In this document: piece after piece, positions 36,001 to 51,119 of the stretch
Layout of the letters: every line of letters starts with the position of its first letter
How positions within the stretch are numbered: the first letter of the stretch is position 1
Assembly: GCF_028554725.1 (NCBI RefSeq)
Contig: NC_071670.1
Location: 73,941,001-74,005,000, forward strand
Reading direction: 5' to 3'
DNA from: Zeugodacus cucurbitae
Taxonomy: Eukaryota; Arthropoda; Insecta; Diptera; Tephritidae
Length of the DNA stretch: 64,000 nt
Notes under the pieces: generated by a model
The model's input: only the letters and a program-made list of their open reading frames with translations
Databases searched by the model: none
Told to the model about the DNA's origin: nothing
Position numbers and translations under genes: made by a program

Positions 36001-39000
36001 ATGTTTCGGTGCGCTTTATGAAAAATTAATTTCTTAATTTTGGTTTTTGTAAGATTCATTGACTGTGTTTGTTTACGCGCATTTTTCATTGGTCTTATTT
36101 ATTGCTTTGCCTCGCCAGCACATGCCGCCCTTGTGTGGCGGCACTCCAAACATGGCCTTCTGTCTTAACCCTGCTACCTTTTCGTCTTCTCTTTGCTCAC
36201 ACGGTGCATCTGCCAGAAGATCAAAGATGTGCCATCACTTTTCTTTCAACCACTTCTTGTACATGCATACACACACACATGCTTATCTACACAAGACTTG
36301 GGCTACAAGCGAGGGGGAGCTTCGTTCTTCATTTGGAAAAGGTTCAAGTGATTTGGTTAAGATTGTGATTTTATTAAACCTCAACACCAGGCGAGGCGAA
36401 CGCTTGTGAATTGAGCGTGTAGTGCATGCCAGATTGTTTTTGCATATTTTATATAGTTCATATATATGTATCACTATGGAGTAAATGAATGCACGGAGCC
36501 TGCAAAGAAGCGAAGTCAAACTCGCGCATATTTGATTTTTCGCCGTCTTTGCTGTGATGAGTCACTAAGAATTTTAATTTCTTTGTTAATTTAGTACGCG
36601 TATTAAAAATCGAGCGTCAATGGCATCGTATACATCAGAGTGTATATAATATTTATTTTCGGACATAAATATATATAAATTTGTACAAATATAGACACTC
36701 ACGCCCCTTGTAGGAACAACGAACACTAATATTTTTCACTGAAAATGTTTTTCTTTTGTAAACTATATATATATCTTCTTGTGGGGTTGAGAGAACATAA
36801 TGTAAATTTCAATATTAGAAATTCTGAAATTATCAATTTCAGTATTAGAGTAATACCAAAATAATGAAATATTCTCATTTCTAGAACTAAATAGTTTTAG
36901 CTCAAATTTAGTCAACAAATTGTCCGCGGGAGCTGGGGCTCCGCGTGGGAGCAAATGACCACAATGAGATCCTCCGTTTATTGCGATCTTGTGCTAGCCT
37001 CTGGATTTGACTCCAACTTTTTTGGGCTTTAGATATTTCGATGTTCAAATTTCTTCTTCAGATTAGATCAGGTCGGCTTTTTCTTCGGCTACCTTGTGGA
37101 TTCCAGTCGATAGCTATCCAGGCGAGCCAGCCCCAATTTCTTTTGAGGATTTCGTTGATTTCGGGGTGTTTGGTGTGTGCATGACCATAAGCCCGTGTTA
37201 GAAACGGTGTAGGCCAGAAAATGCGGCAATTGTTGCGAAGGCATCGAATGTGTATTTCTGTGTGGGTTTACTTTGACGGAAGTGAATCATTTACTGTTTG
37301 TTATTCGCTGCTAAAAGCAATCCGCTCTTCATTTAAGCGAAGGAGCTCTTAAAGCAATCGTGTTTGAGTGCTGCACAGCTGCTGAGTCCTCCCTCATAGC
37401 TGTTACTCTACACACTACTTTCGGCTTGGTATCGGTTCTTCCAGCGTGCTAGCCAACTTTTCCAATGCCTAAAATATGAAGACCGTTTTTCTCCCGTCAA
37501 ATGTTGAGGCTTTGTATAAAGTCATGAGCTTGAGAACGCCGGCAGTCACTGCGGCATTTAAGCAATTGCCCGAAGCGTATTTCAAGCTCCCTCACTTAAC
37601 TGGAGAATCTTAACGCGAGGCCAGTGCGGTAGACAGCAGAAAATATGAACGGAATTCGACGGCGTGAGCGAATTTTAAATTGCTCTATAATTATGTTGGC
37701 GTTAATGTTTTTCATCAGCGAAAGCGCACTCCAAAACCGCCGTCTTCGCTTGTTTGGCGGGATTAATGATTGAAGCTGGCGCGCAATGATACAGTGAGGA
37801 CCGATTCGCGTTTCTTAAATGAAAAATTGTTCGTTGCTGTAGATGGGACGCTCGATGCGCGAGTGCTGATGCATCTACTTCCGTTGGATATTTGGTTCGG
37901 CAGTCACCGAGCGTTTATTTTGTAATCGTTACAAGTTGCATTTACAACAATTGGCGCTGCATTAAATCCGCTGGCCCAAATGTGCAGCGCTGTGGGTGTG
38001 CAAATCTCGAGTTGAATACATGGCGGGCGGTTCAGTTTTCCAATGTGTTGGCATCTTCTGCTGCGCTTATGTAAATAGCGACAATTTCCACTGGCATTTT
38101 GGCATTTTTGAGTGTTGGCAGTTTGAAAATTTGCATAATTACAGCCAGCTGCCTCCAGCGTTTTCACCTCTGCCATTGGACAGCACCACATTTATATGTG
38201 CCCACACACACACACAGACCACACCCACACATACATATATGCGCATAATTATACGAACATTTACAACGCAAATACACTTGCATGGCCGTGTGTGTGCGGT
38301 ATAATTTTCATGTAAATCTATTGAACTGAGCGCTTGGGCCAAATGTGAGGGCAGCGAGCGGCCAGACCCACATTTGGTCGATATGTAATTAATATGGAAA
38401 TCAGAAAACGACAAGCCAAAGCAAACTGACGAAAATACAGGGTGCTTAGGTTGTGCATTCATCGCTATGGAAGAAATTGTAAGTAAATCGGAGGCCATCG
38501 AGATAAACGGGATTTTGGGGAACAAAAAGATTTCGATTAATAGTGAGTCAGAACTATTTAACATTTTGGAAAAAGTATATATTTATACCAAAATTTTGAC
38601 CGGGAAGTTTAGATATTCATTATATTCTATAACCAATGAACCAAGTCTAAAGCTCTTATCAGTATTGCTGCCCTGGAAGTTAACCCGAATACTTTGAATT
38701 CTGGGCAGTAAGTCATCATCCTTTCCATTAAGTAGCTGACATAACGGTCATAATACACTGACACCCTGTTTTAGTTGGCAGCTGTTGATTCAGTGCATTT
38801 TGTTTTGAGCAAATTGCTCCGAACTTTGACTTTTCACTCCGCCAATATGCATACCACTGTCTGTATCTGTGTATGTATGTATGTTTGCATGCAAGAAGCA
38901 GCTGGCAGCTGGCTGCTGGCGGCTGGCAAACGTTGAGAAACGACTGCAGATGCAGTGGCTGGCCCAGTGAAGAGGGTGGCGGGGTGGCACTTGATACAAG

Positions 39001-42000
39001 TTGGCACACAATTCACAATGAATAAATTTCAGTGGCACAGTGATAAGGAAAATCCTGTTGCCACTAATGAAGGCTTAGTCATGGACTCGATTACAGTTTA
39101 CGCCACTATGCCACTGCACGCCCCCTTCCTCTCACCCCGCAAGTAACGAACTACACACACACACACACTGCTCTTAGGCGAATTGTGGAGAATAAAAGGC
39201 ATACTTTGTGGCTACGACAGCTCAGTTTATGAATAAATAAAAATAATTTAAAATTCTCATTGTGTAGTCAAATGAAAAATAATTATTTTACATACACACA
39301 CACATACATTCATACACATACTTAAGCATACATTTAGGCACTGTGCAAAGTGGCTGTGTGAGTAAGTGAAGATGAAGTGAGGTGAAGGAGCGCACATCCC
39401 GGCAGACACACACACTCAGATGTGTGCGAAGGAAACCATAAAATTATATAACACTGCATTTATTAGTACAACAATTAGTGAAAGCCTCCTTTGTGGCGAC
39501 AAGTAACCAACGATATGTTGCAAGAGCGGCGAGGGGACGGCAAATTTTATTTAAATTTAAATTCGTATTTCGATATTCCTTTGGCAATTGCCAATGTTAT
39601 TTTGGCCAAATCGTTTGCACACGCGCGCCTCCTACATAAATACATATGTAGGCATGTGTGTGGGCGTGTGTGTTTTGGCAGCTTTGCATGTGCGAATCCA
39701 TAAGTATTTATATTCGAATATTCGAGTGTTGTTGCAATTGTTATTGTTCATTAAATTTGCATATCGGCTTACACTGCGCTGCCAGGGATTACCAGCACAA
39801 ACGACTGCTTGAAAAAGCACTGCAGAGCATGGCATGGCATGGCATAGCCAACCAAGAGGTGAACGGCGCGGCACATACGGCTGTTTGTAGTTGTAGTTGT
39901 GCATCCCTCGGGAGCGATTGTGAAATGATCAAGGTGTGAATTTCATCGTATGTATGCTCGCGTTGTTGTTGCAGTGTGTCTGTCGGTTATGTCTGCCCGG
40001 ATTGTGCATAATGATTGCAGAAAATATGTTTTTGCCTTTTTTGTTGCATATATTCGCCGCTCAAGTGCTTCCATTCGAACGAACGAAGCTTGATTAGTTA
40101 TGTGGAGGGGCGGCGACGATGGCGAGGACGGGAGCGTCTGGAAGCGAGCGACGACGACGGGCGGGTGTCTTTTTCTTGAGCAGTTGCGCTTCATAAGCTC
40201 TTAGGAATCCATTCTGTACATATACATATAAGAAAGATGCCAGATAAGGATTTACATGCATGGTGTACGTGTGTGTGTGTTCGTTGGCTGTTTCTTTGTG
40301 GCGCAGGCATATCTAAATTGTGCCTTAATTTGTTTATATTTATTTGAGCATATTTTATCTTTTTGTGTTAGCAATAACGCCAAATTGCTTGTGATTGTTG
40401 CCACTGCTGTGATGTTGCTGCTGTTGTTGTTGTTGTATGCATTCGAAATGAAATTGAGACTATCAAAGAGCGACTGGAGGATGCTTGTTCTGGCTGGCAG
40501 TGTTCGAGAGCGCTGCCATGGACTTTTGTGCGCTGCATGAATGAGTTTAAGACCTTTGAAATCTGCCGGTGAATTATTGTGGAAAATTGGAATCGAAAAT
40601 AAGTGGGCAGGGGCGCCATTAAGGTCATTGTAGTGGAAGTTTAATGTTAATATATTGAAATTGTTGCATTTGCTTTGCCTTTGAATCGAAATTAACTAGC
40701 TAACACTTCTGTCCACATAACTGTAAAAGAAGAGTTAATGAAGAAGATTATGAAAACAAATTAATACAGGATATTTGGTGCTAAGCTAAGCAAAATTACT
40801 TTAGAACACAGAAAGCTAGTTGTCAAGGACTTAAGGAATGTTTTCTACGCTTAGGAGTGTGTGTTGGTTAAACCGAAGCTAAATTTGCAAATCTCATTTG
40901 ATATGCTCCAACTCGGACTGCCTTAGTACGGTGTACAGTTATTTTAACGCATGCTTTAAAAGACACACTCGCATCAACCGACTGAAACTATTAATTTCCC
41001 GACCATCCGGAAGTTTCAACCCACGACTACGCATGTCGCACATTTGTGTGCTTGTGTGCGTTTCTAATGTACCATATATTCTATAAAGCAATATGGAAAG
41101 AAGTGTCACTGATGGCAATAAAATCTCGGTGACTGTGTGTTTCGAAGAAGACCAAATGACAACAATAACAAAATCTCACTCTCTCACTGATACACACACA
41201 CTCGTGTGTGGCTGTGTGTAATGCATGGGTATGTGTCACGAATGGCTTTGTCCCCTCCTGAGTGGATCTAAAGACAATCTAATCCATTTAGTTGTGTTCA
41301 CTTCCTGTGGAAAGGATGTTTGTGAAGTTCATGCAATTATCAGAAAATATGCTACGTAAAAGCACTGTAATGGCTACATTTCGTACGTGTAGTCCAGCTC
41401 TCCGCCGGCACGTTCCCGTTCACTCTCCCATGGGTTATCGATTGCTGGGATTGTGGTTGTCACCCTGTCCGAGTAGAAATTAAGCTAAAGTAGATCAACA
41501 GATAAACAAAACTCAGTGTGAAAAAGGCAATAAAAAGCAAGTAAGGGGGCTTGTGTTCGCCCGGAGTCGAGTTTTTGTGGCACACACAGGCAACTGATGA
41601 CATCAAATGGAGTATTGCTTGTAGTACTATTTAAATATTTCAGATTTGCTTGATGAATAGATTCTTTATAGGTTCTTCTTTGTATTTTAGTGAGGTGAGA
41701 AATTGCATAATTATCACTTAAATAAGGGTCCAATGGCACTTTGAAACCAACTCAACAAGTTTCATCGCAAATTCCACGATGAAGACGAAACTAAATCATC
41801 GACCCATTTCGATAATCTTGTAAACGCCTTTCCTTTGTTTTTCTTTATAAATATATCTAAATCTATTCTTTACTACAGTTACGAAGCTTAAATGTACAAT
41901 ATTTTGATACCCTTCGCGGAATACTTTGGTGGTGCAAACAACATCGCAATGCTCCCATGGGGTAAGTAAGTTCCAACAACAGTAATAAAAACGATAATAA

Positions 42001-45000
42001 TAACGAATGACAATCCGGATATGAACTGACCCATCAATGCGAAAGAAAAATACGCACGCTGGGTAACATTCTTAATGGATTTCGCACCACAGGTGGACAA
42101 ATAAAAACCCTTTTGGCAAAGTAAATGCCTTCGGACCCGGACAAAATCACTTGTGTGGTTACAGCTCCAATCATTACTGGGACATTATTTTGATGGAATT
42201 AGTAACCTCTTGTTGCTATGGTTCTTCTTTCGGTCGAGAAATGGACTATTAAAGCGCCAATGGACTCTAAATACGAGGCTTCTAATGCATTGGAATGAAG
42301 AGACAAAAGTGAGAGGGGGTAATCAATAAAGAAAGTTCTACAGAAGCAAGAGCAAATGGGCTCCAAAAGCTGGGCATTGCAAGTCTTTTTAATTATTCAA
42401 AAACCAGAAACTTATTTTCATAATTATGTGAGTTCTTATACTAGATAAGAATGATTCGAAATTACGAGGACAATTACTTTAATAATTTGAAATTATAAGG
42501 AAAATATTAAGAGGTCATATCATATCCCTTGAAAGCATTTCACGTTACCACGATATATCACCTTTTAAAGTATATTTTGGGCGACCACGCCTCAGATGGA
42601 AGTGAATTTAGTATTCCTGGTCACCCTATCGGTGTGCGACTGCCTTGATTTGATCGGCCATGAATCAAATGGCGTCTAATTAAGGTTATGTGTGTAAGGT
42701 TTTTCATAACACTTGATTCGTTTTCGGTTTACATTAAGGATGAGCGTGATCGCGGCGCATTTACATCGACGCTTGTTTCAACATTCAAGAAAAAAAGCGG
42801 AAAGATGGCCGGTGGATCGGCGACTGTAATAAAATAATTTTTATTACGCTATTTGTTCTAATTAAGGCAATTTCGCTCATTTCTCTTTGACAACGGATTG
42901 TGAGTGTGGCGACCCTCTCTATGTAATGGCATACATATGCACTTACATCTACATATGCATGAATATATTTTGCCCTTTCATGGGCCACAAGAACGCCTGG
43001 AGTCTTTATCCTCCTCCTTCGGTAACTAACCCGCCGCGCTTCGAGGATGTCCGCGCCGATGGCGAGTGCGATGTGTGCGACATTATTAAGGTGTGTGTGG
43101 AGAATGGGAGTGTAAATTTTTATGGAGATTGCACGCTAATCAAAGGTAATTAGAATTGATGTAGCCATTCAGCAGAGAACGTGTGGGCATTTGAAATTTA
43201 CTTTTCGCCAATTTCGATGAATCTTTTATGGCGACCGGCAACACGTGTAATTTTCTTCGAGACTATAATGAAGATCCGACCTTAGTGGGGGAGTGGAGAA
43301 CAGGAATGCTTCGAATGCACTCATTAAGCAGTTATAATTGAACCATTGCGGAGAGTGATAAATATGCATCATGGATTAATTAATGTATCGCAGAAGATAA
43401 AATTTGGTGAGACAAATTCTTCCACGCGCCATTTTCAGCCTAATAATTGCAGTTGTTGTAGCTCAGCGTGTCAATAAGTCAATTATTTGCTGTTGCAAAT
43501 GCAATGTGCCGCTGCAATTTTCCTCCCTCCATGTGAGTACATGCATTTCTCTCCGGCGCCCGGGGCCCCGGTCTCCTTACCGCTTGTGCCACTGCCGTGC
43601 GCGGGAGCTAAGTTTGTTCAGCATGCATACTTCAGTGTGTTTCGAACTGAACGCTTCGAAGCGTTTGGTGTGCTCAAGTGCCCCCCGAGGCGAGATTGGC
43701 GCTGTTGCAAACAGAAAAGTAACAGCAACAAACAAGCACGTCAGTGCACAATGTGAATCGCACTTGTGAAACATTTCGCACATCCGTCGCAACGCAGCAG
43801 CAGCGGCAGCGGATGGGGCCAAACCCACCGATGGCCAAACTATTATCGCTGCATATACACTTTCCTATATATATACATATGCACATGAGGCGTGTTCTAA
43901 ATATGTCAGTACCTTTTAGAAATATCGTGGGTTTAACTAACTAAAGTTTAGGAATCCACCTAAATCAGGCTGTATCGAACTCTGGGTTTCTTAGGACAGG
44001 GTTAGAAGGGAATAGGTTCGGGTGACTTACGGGTGATATATATTTTATATTATATTTTAGTCTCCTTATATTAATATGATCTATATGACGCCATTCACGA
44101 CTTCATTTTTCGGTTTTGCACTGACCTTCTGGTACTACAAGAGACCGAAAAGTGGATAAGATCAGATAAGATCTATTAGATAGTGAGAAACAGAGTGGTT
44201 TAGAATTCAAATAAATGCATCCCAGATTTGATAAGATCTTTTTAGTCTCATATATATACACAGTTCTTTGGTACTTTGCATTTATGACGTCATTTCTCTT
44301 CTTATTCTCTTTCATGTAAATAACTGTCAATTAGTGAAAATAAACAAATTATCTCCCCAACTCAGCTTTTTATAAGTTTAAATTGCTTAGATCTGTCGTG
44401 GCATAGTAGTTTTAATTAGTTTAATTAGTTTATACAGAGGAAAAAGAGGACGGAATTGATAGTTTAGGATTATTTCGCTCAGTTGAAACACCATATAATT
44501 TAGAGTAGTTATTCATATTTGTGAGGCTCTTCATGTCAATTTCATTTTAAGCAAATTCCAATCGATTCGTCATATGAAGGTCTCGTTTGAAGCCTGTCTA
44601 CACTTCTTTACAGCCTTGAACAAGAGTGTACTGTTTCGAAAAATAATGACAGCAAGTCTATGGATATAATATATTCGATCACCCTAGTACAACTTGAAGA
44701 GCGCTCCGAACTGTACCTAAAACGAGAGCAGAGCAGACGAATTTACATGGATGTGCATGTGTGTGTGCGTGCATGTTGGTGGACATAATTGCATTAAAAC
44801 CTCTTCCATTAGACTGTTGCGTTCAATTATAGTCTCTGACAACCACACTTGCAGCTGGTCATTGCTGTTAGTGCTATTGTTGCATGTTGCATGTTGTTGT
44901 TGGCGTTTACTGCTGTCGGCAAATTTGTTGCCGTTGTTATTGCTGGCACTTGCCGCGCTGGTGCAAATATTCCAGCATGAAAATTTGCCACCGACGCTGC

Positions 45001-48000
45001 ATCGAGCGCCACTCGCCACTCGCACAAAGTGTCCAGCTCTGTCGAGTTGGTTGAGGCCGGCCGTAGTTGGAGGGGGCAGGGGGGAAGGGAGGCGAGGGCC
45101 ACTGAAAAAGTGCAACCAGCGGAAAATGTGTAAAATTTAAATAAAAATCGAAAATTGCATGGCATTAAGCGGAGGAGTAAAGTGTCGGATTTTTTGTTGC
45201 GACTTATTCCGCATTTGAATGGCAGCGCGAATGCGAGTGGCAGTGGGCGTGGCGCCGCAAAAACGTTGCTTAATAGCTTTAATTCATTTTATTTAATGTG
45301 AGCTGCACAAGCTCGGGCACAAAGCGGCGCTGCGGAAGATACCGAGAATGGATATAAATTGTATTACACTCATTGTCAGTGAGTTTCAGTTTTACACAAA
45401 ATTTGTTGATTAAATTTATTAAGTGGCTGCAAAATGAAATGGCTTCCTGGTGATATAGAGCCTGCCATAAGGACATATTGCTAGCTACAAATTTCATACA
45501 CATACACACGCATCTACGCATATGCCGTATAACTGAAATGTAATGACTGTAAAATGTAATTTAATCTAAATGCTCGCAATCAAATATGTCGTCGAATATT
45601 ATATTAAATGTGTACAATTTTTTGCGGATTTCTATAATTGTGAGGGCCCTCTAAAATACTTTTGGCATATATTTTATCTTTCTTCTTGAGATATGGAAAA
45701 CCGAATCGATGGAGGCATCCACTATGTGGGCAACTCTTTAATACCTCTAGAGTAGGCTAGTTTAGGTTACTTTTGACTGAACCAGTGGAAAAATGGATAT
45801 AACTTGATCCTCTAACATCATATCACATCACTCTATTTTGGTTAATATATTTTCCTAAAATCTGATATTCTGATCTTCTCCTGATATCTGAAATTGATTA
45901 AGAATTTTTTTTTTTTGATTTAGTTATGTTTCGAATATTACGGAGCGCCTTCGAATAAATGGGAATGCATTTCTTAAGTCAACGCCGTCATTCGGGACGC
46001 AGAGTAGTCGTAAGTTTTTCCGGTGATAAGTTCAACCAAGTTGTTGAAGTAAAGCAACATAGCAGATGATGAACGTGAACTTCTCAAAATTTAAATTTTG
46101 TTAATCGCATGAACCAATGCAATCACCTGCACTTTTCGCGCACTTAACGACATTTCTTCCTCCTTTTTTCCTCTTTTAATATCATCCAAATCTAACCCAT
46201 CATTTAAAAATGTTTTATATTTTTTGAAAAAATCGTAAAGAAAAGAGTTCGAAATGCGAAAAATTACAATTCTCAAACGGCAATGGCAGCGCGAAGATAT
46301 AACAATGAAAGAGAATAAGAGAATGAGTAGGCGATGCCAAACAAAAATTACCAGTGCCACAGCCACACTAAATTAACAAGTGTTAAGCTAACCGCTCCGC
46401 ACACCGCCCGAGTAAGTGAGGGAAGGCGGCTAAATTCGTGGAGTTTGTTGCATGTTGCTGCTATCGTGTTAGCGTTGTGTTGCAACTGTTGTTGCTGATG
46501 TTGCATGTTCCGTGGTGAAATATGTTGAAAGGTGCTTCCACATGCAACGCAGCACCAACGCTAAGAGAGGGTGGTGCGGGGGGTGAACAACTGCAAGTCT
46601 TGCTAGCGGCATGCCCCACATTTATCACAATCACAAGCGAATGTGTGAACGGCGCACACCAAGTGCTCCACCGCAAGGACGACGACGTCCTCAGCGATGT
46701 CCAATGGAGGAATGAAAGGGCTGGGAAAAATTCATGTCAAAACACGAGCACCAGGACAATGCTTTCGCGGTGAGAGTTGCACAGTGGGAATGTTCACATT
46801 TAATTCCACAAAGAAATTGGTTCTGATTAAAATGCGGACAATTTCGATGTGTTGAATGGATTATTGAATAAAAGAAAAAAGTCGGGCTTCAGCTGATAAA
46901 ATATTTACGAGTTCAAGTACTACATAACAAAAAGACTTGATGACCGGAATCCCAGTATTATTTTGCAAAACCGTGGCAACTCAGCAAACTCGAAATGAAT
47001 ACTTTGTCCTAATTGACACACTGTCTCCTAGATCTGACTGATTTGGAAATACAAAATGCCGGAAATGCCTGGCCACACAACGTCACTCGCATATCGCGTC
47101 TCTCCATCATTTACCTCCGCACGAAGGGTAAGCGATGTTTTTCTGAAAAATGGGCAACTACCAAATGGGAATTTAAAGGAACAAGCATTAAGTTTTTATC
47201 ATTCGAAGTCATGCCGCGAACAACAATTGTATTTTGTGAGTTGAAAATTTAAGGTTATATTCATTGATGTGAAAACGCTTGACTTCGATGCTTTAAAACA
47301 AAATAATAAAATTGCCACCTGTTTGAAAATTTTTATAGGATGCAAACAAACTTTAAAGACCCTATATTTGGGAATACTTTTTGAGGAGGGAGGAGGCAAC
47401 TTCCTTTAAAAATTCCATCTAATAAAATCGATAACCAAATTACGCAAATATGGGTATCAATCTAAAGATGTTTAAGAGGACATACGGTTGCAAATATCAT
47501 GGAGAATAGTTGTGTGGAATTAAAAAGAATTAAATCAGTTATTATTTAATTTGTTTATTCCTCAAAACAATTAATATAGTAGATTTGTATGAGTAGGGGA
47601 ATCATGGAAATATTTTTGGACTTACTGATTAGGAAGACTCTCCATGAACACATTGGCCATGTATAGGAGAGTCTATCAATTCCATGTACGAGCATAAAGA
47701 GTATCAGCAATAACCAAAATAACAGTAAAGCCTTCGACGATTGAAACCGCAAAGAAATCTCTGCATTACGGAAAAAAGGTAAATAACAGCCGATTATCAT
47801 TAAATGCTGATACCAACAAAACATACAGTTGCTAGTAGCATACAAGTACATACTCGTTTGCGATGTATTGGAGGGTAGGGAAACTTATTGCGATTTCTCG
47901 GTCAAATCCCCCTTTTTACCTCAATTGCTCGGCTCACGCAATATTCTGGAGGATAACACATTAATATGCTGTCAAAAATACTTCCAAAAGCCAACGAAGG

Positions 48001-50285
48001 CTGCGAACAGCGGGAATGCTAAATCACAGCAAAATTGAAACTGAATAATTTATAGAAAAATTGATAAGGGTAGAAGGCAATGTCGATGCCGCAACTGATT
48101 AGGATTAGAATGGCAAAAATATACGCTACCTTTGTTGTTATTGTTGTTATACAAGAATTTGTTGGTATTTTTAAGTTGATGAAATGATTGAGGGAGTCTA
48201 CCTGCCACTTCCGCTGCTCCTCCGCCATTAGACATATTTTATCTGGGTTCAGGATAAATGTAATTATCTACAAGAAGCATTAGGGTTGTCAAATGTTCTT
48301 GATTTGCAATGAATGGTCCCACTTGAATAATAAATCTACTGATTTATAGTGAAATGAAGAAACTGAATAATAATAATTTGAACAAATATAATAAAACAGG
48401 CTCTTAAGAATAATGTAAAATATAATTTGATTTTAGAAACAAAAAAAATAAAAAATTAATCCAAATAATATTATAATTTATTATTTTATTTAAGTAAATG
48501 TTGGAATTTTCATCTTAATATGTCCATAGTTTCAAATGACAGAAATTGTTGTATCAGAAAATTAAATTGTTGTTGGTATACGAAGCCAGCACACCCTAAT
48601 GTGGATAGGTACACATTTCAGCTGGAGGAGTTTGTATTCGTATTGTATTAAAGCAATGGATCAATATTATTTATCTACAAAGCTTATGGGAAATCACATA
48701 CTTTTAGTAAATGTTATTGAATAAAATGAATTTGATTATATTTGAACGAAGACGTGTGTGCAGAGGTTTCACGTATGAATTTTGACGAAGCGCAAAATTT
48801 CGCTTCGGAAGCAACCTTGCTTGAAGTTAAAGCTTAAAGAAAATAGATATTCAGCTCAAATAATTGAAGTCATTGGGAGATGTGTGTGGCACAATTAATT
48901 ATAAACGATGAATTCAGTAATCCATTTTATTAGCTGATTTCGCGGTAATTCCTTTGTGAAGTAAGGTAAGGAATTTGAAAAGGATTCTAATAAAATAAAT
49001 TTACTTGGATTATTATTATAAATGAATCGATTTAAGGAGCAATGAATACATATAGTAAATCTTCAAACAAGCATTCCTCCTCTAAAGTATTTAGAAAAGC
49101 AGTGATACGGATCGAGGTCTTTCGATATATATGAGAGTGACAGTCTCAAGTCTTATTCGCCTTTAGAATGTAGCTAAGTATATCCACCATGATTTGTGTT
49201 CACCAGCCGGGGTCTACCTTGAAGCAATCACGAAGTACAAATTTATATTAAACACCGCTCTTTAGGTTGTGAATTAGGATAAGAACTCATCACTGTCCAA
49301 TTGCAGGTCGAATGGAATGGTCACAAAATCGCGGAAGAGTAAAACTGATTGGTTTGATGACTGTTAGAGAAAATGACCCGAAGTCTTTGATTTAAGGGTG
49401 CAGCGTATTATAGATGTTGTTATTGTAACGAATCTCCATAACAACTTATATGACGACTCAATAAATGATGACGATGATCCTTCCGGGTGGTGGTGGTGCT
49501 ATTAATAGATACATCTATATAAGAGACATCTATACTTGGTGTGATGACTTAATAAATAGCGCACAATTAGAATGAAGTGGAAATGGAAAACATAAACAAA
49601 AACAAATTGAAGAATATTTTTCTGTAAATCGAGGTTATTATGCGCGGCACTTTACTTCCACTCATCGAATCGCTTCCGTCGTTCAGCACGCCTTCTCGCA
49701 TAAAAATGCCAACTAAATGGACTTTTCGAAGTTCGATGAATGTCGTTAGTACACAAAGTAGTTACAGTCCAAGTTTGTTGCAAGTTTCACAAAGCTGCCT
49801 TTTTCCGCCTCTTCCGCCTCTACCGTGTTTTCCGCATTTTGCCGCACAACTGGCAAATGTGCCGCCTGCCTTTGATGAGGAAAATTACCATGAAAATGTG
49901 ACAAAATCGCCCGAGTCAATGCCAATGTACGAGCAAAGTTGTTGATTGTTCTCGTTGCCATTATTTTTCGATTTACATGAATTATTCACGTCCATTGCGC
50001 TGCGTCTGGCGGGACGTATGAGCGACATTTATTGTGAAACTTTTGCATTCACTTGACCTTTCCAACAGCTGCCGCGCCACCCCCGCTGCACTTTGTTGCA
50101 CCGAATTTATGTTGATTATTGTGGCACTTTATGTGTGGGAAACACAGCAAATGAAATTAATGTTTTAAACAGTTTAATGCCTGCAGTTTAGAATGGCCTG
50201 AATGGCCGGCCACTGGTTCGGCATTTTGCGTTTCGCTAAATAAAGTTGGAAGAGAGAGTTAGTTGTTGATGAAGCATTTTATTTA
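36000..50285. other. Long gene-poor region
   Basis: No frame shows a recognisable domain or a chain of splice-compatible exons. It contains CA/TG microsatellites (about 38202-38216, 39152-39168, 39297-39303, 40268-40280), a GGCAT repeat near 39829-39847, a poly(T) tract at 45905-45916 and the candidate MITE at 38437. It could be intron or regulatory DNA of a gene outside the window. Confidence 0.45.
38437..38770. mobile_element. Candidate MITE with ACAGGGTG inverted ends
   Basis: The left end is AAAATACAGGGTGCTTAGG. The right end in reverse complement is CTAAAACAGGGTGTCAG. They share an inverted ACAGGGTG core about 330 bp apart, with similar A-rich flanks. The TACAGGGTGCT string recurs at 32749. 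No clear target-site duplication is seen, so the call is tentative. Confidence 0.3.
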
Positions 50286-50290
50286 TTAAC

Positions 50291-51119
50291 AAGTAAGGAA
50301 GGGCTAAGTTCGGGTGTAACCGATCATTTTATACTCTCCCAATTTATTTAATTATATTAATATTACACACAAAATATTATGGTCAAAACATATTCGCCAT
50401 ATACATATATGGTATAAAGTCCATTGAAAGTTAGTAACCCTAATATTAGGTATATGGGAGCTAGAAGGAGTTATGACTCGATTTTACAAATTTTTAGTAC
50501 AGGGACATATTATTGGAAGAAAAATAGCCCTTTGACTTTCTTAAAAATATATGAGAGACTTACCTATATTTTCAGTAAAAAATTTATTAGAAGCACTGAG
50601 GTCCTCATGTTGTATATATGGGGCCTTGAAATCTTATTATCTGATTTATCTATTATCTATTGCACATCTACTATAAATGTAGTATTTGTGCAAAGTTCTT
50701 TTCCCATATTTTCACTAGCGCTTAACTTATATATTGTGAAGTAAACGATTGAGATTGAATTCACAGTTCTGGTATATAGAGGTAGGCGTGGTTGTGAACC
50801 GATTTGTCCTATTTTCACTACATATCATTAGGATGCCAGGAAAATATTACGAACCGAATTTCATTGAAATTGGTCGAGTAGTTTCGGAAATATGGTTTTC
50901 CCCAAAAATTTACATCCAAATATGCCTAGTGCGATCCTTTGTACCACATTCTACTTTTATAACATTATTTATGTCTTAGTTATGGCACTTTATATGTTTT
51001 CGGTTTTCGCAATTTAGTGGGCGTAGCAATGGTCCGATTTCGCCCATTTTCAATACCAGCAACCGTTATGGGAACAAAACTATAATACTCTCTTTAGCAA
51101 CTTTGTTGCGAGAGTATAG
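50291..51119 (-). repeat. Near full-length copy of the dispersed GTTTTGTTC...AACGGTT repeat, copy C
   Basis: The left part has CTAAGTTCGGGTGTAACCGA then TTTTATACTCTC (about 50304-50339). The right end in reverse complement reads TATACTCTCGCAACAAAG, with GTATTATAGTTTTG and CATAACGGTTGCTGG. The interior has GTGGGCGTAGCAATGGTCCG. The ends carry similar TATACTCTC motifs in opposite orientation. No open protein frame is present. About 830 bp; copies A and B match only its right end. Confidence 0.6.

Noticed and set aside
42887..43153. Plus-strand 88-codon frame with several Cys (DGECDVCDII)
   Set aside because: The frame does not start with a supported ATG context, no splice sites bound it and no family is recognised; it is probably chance.
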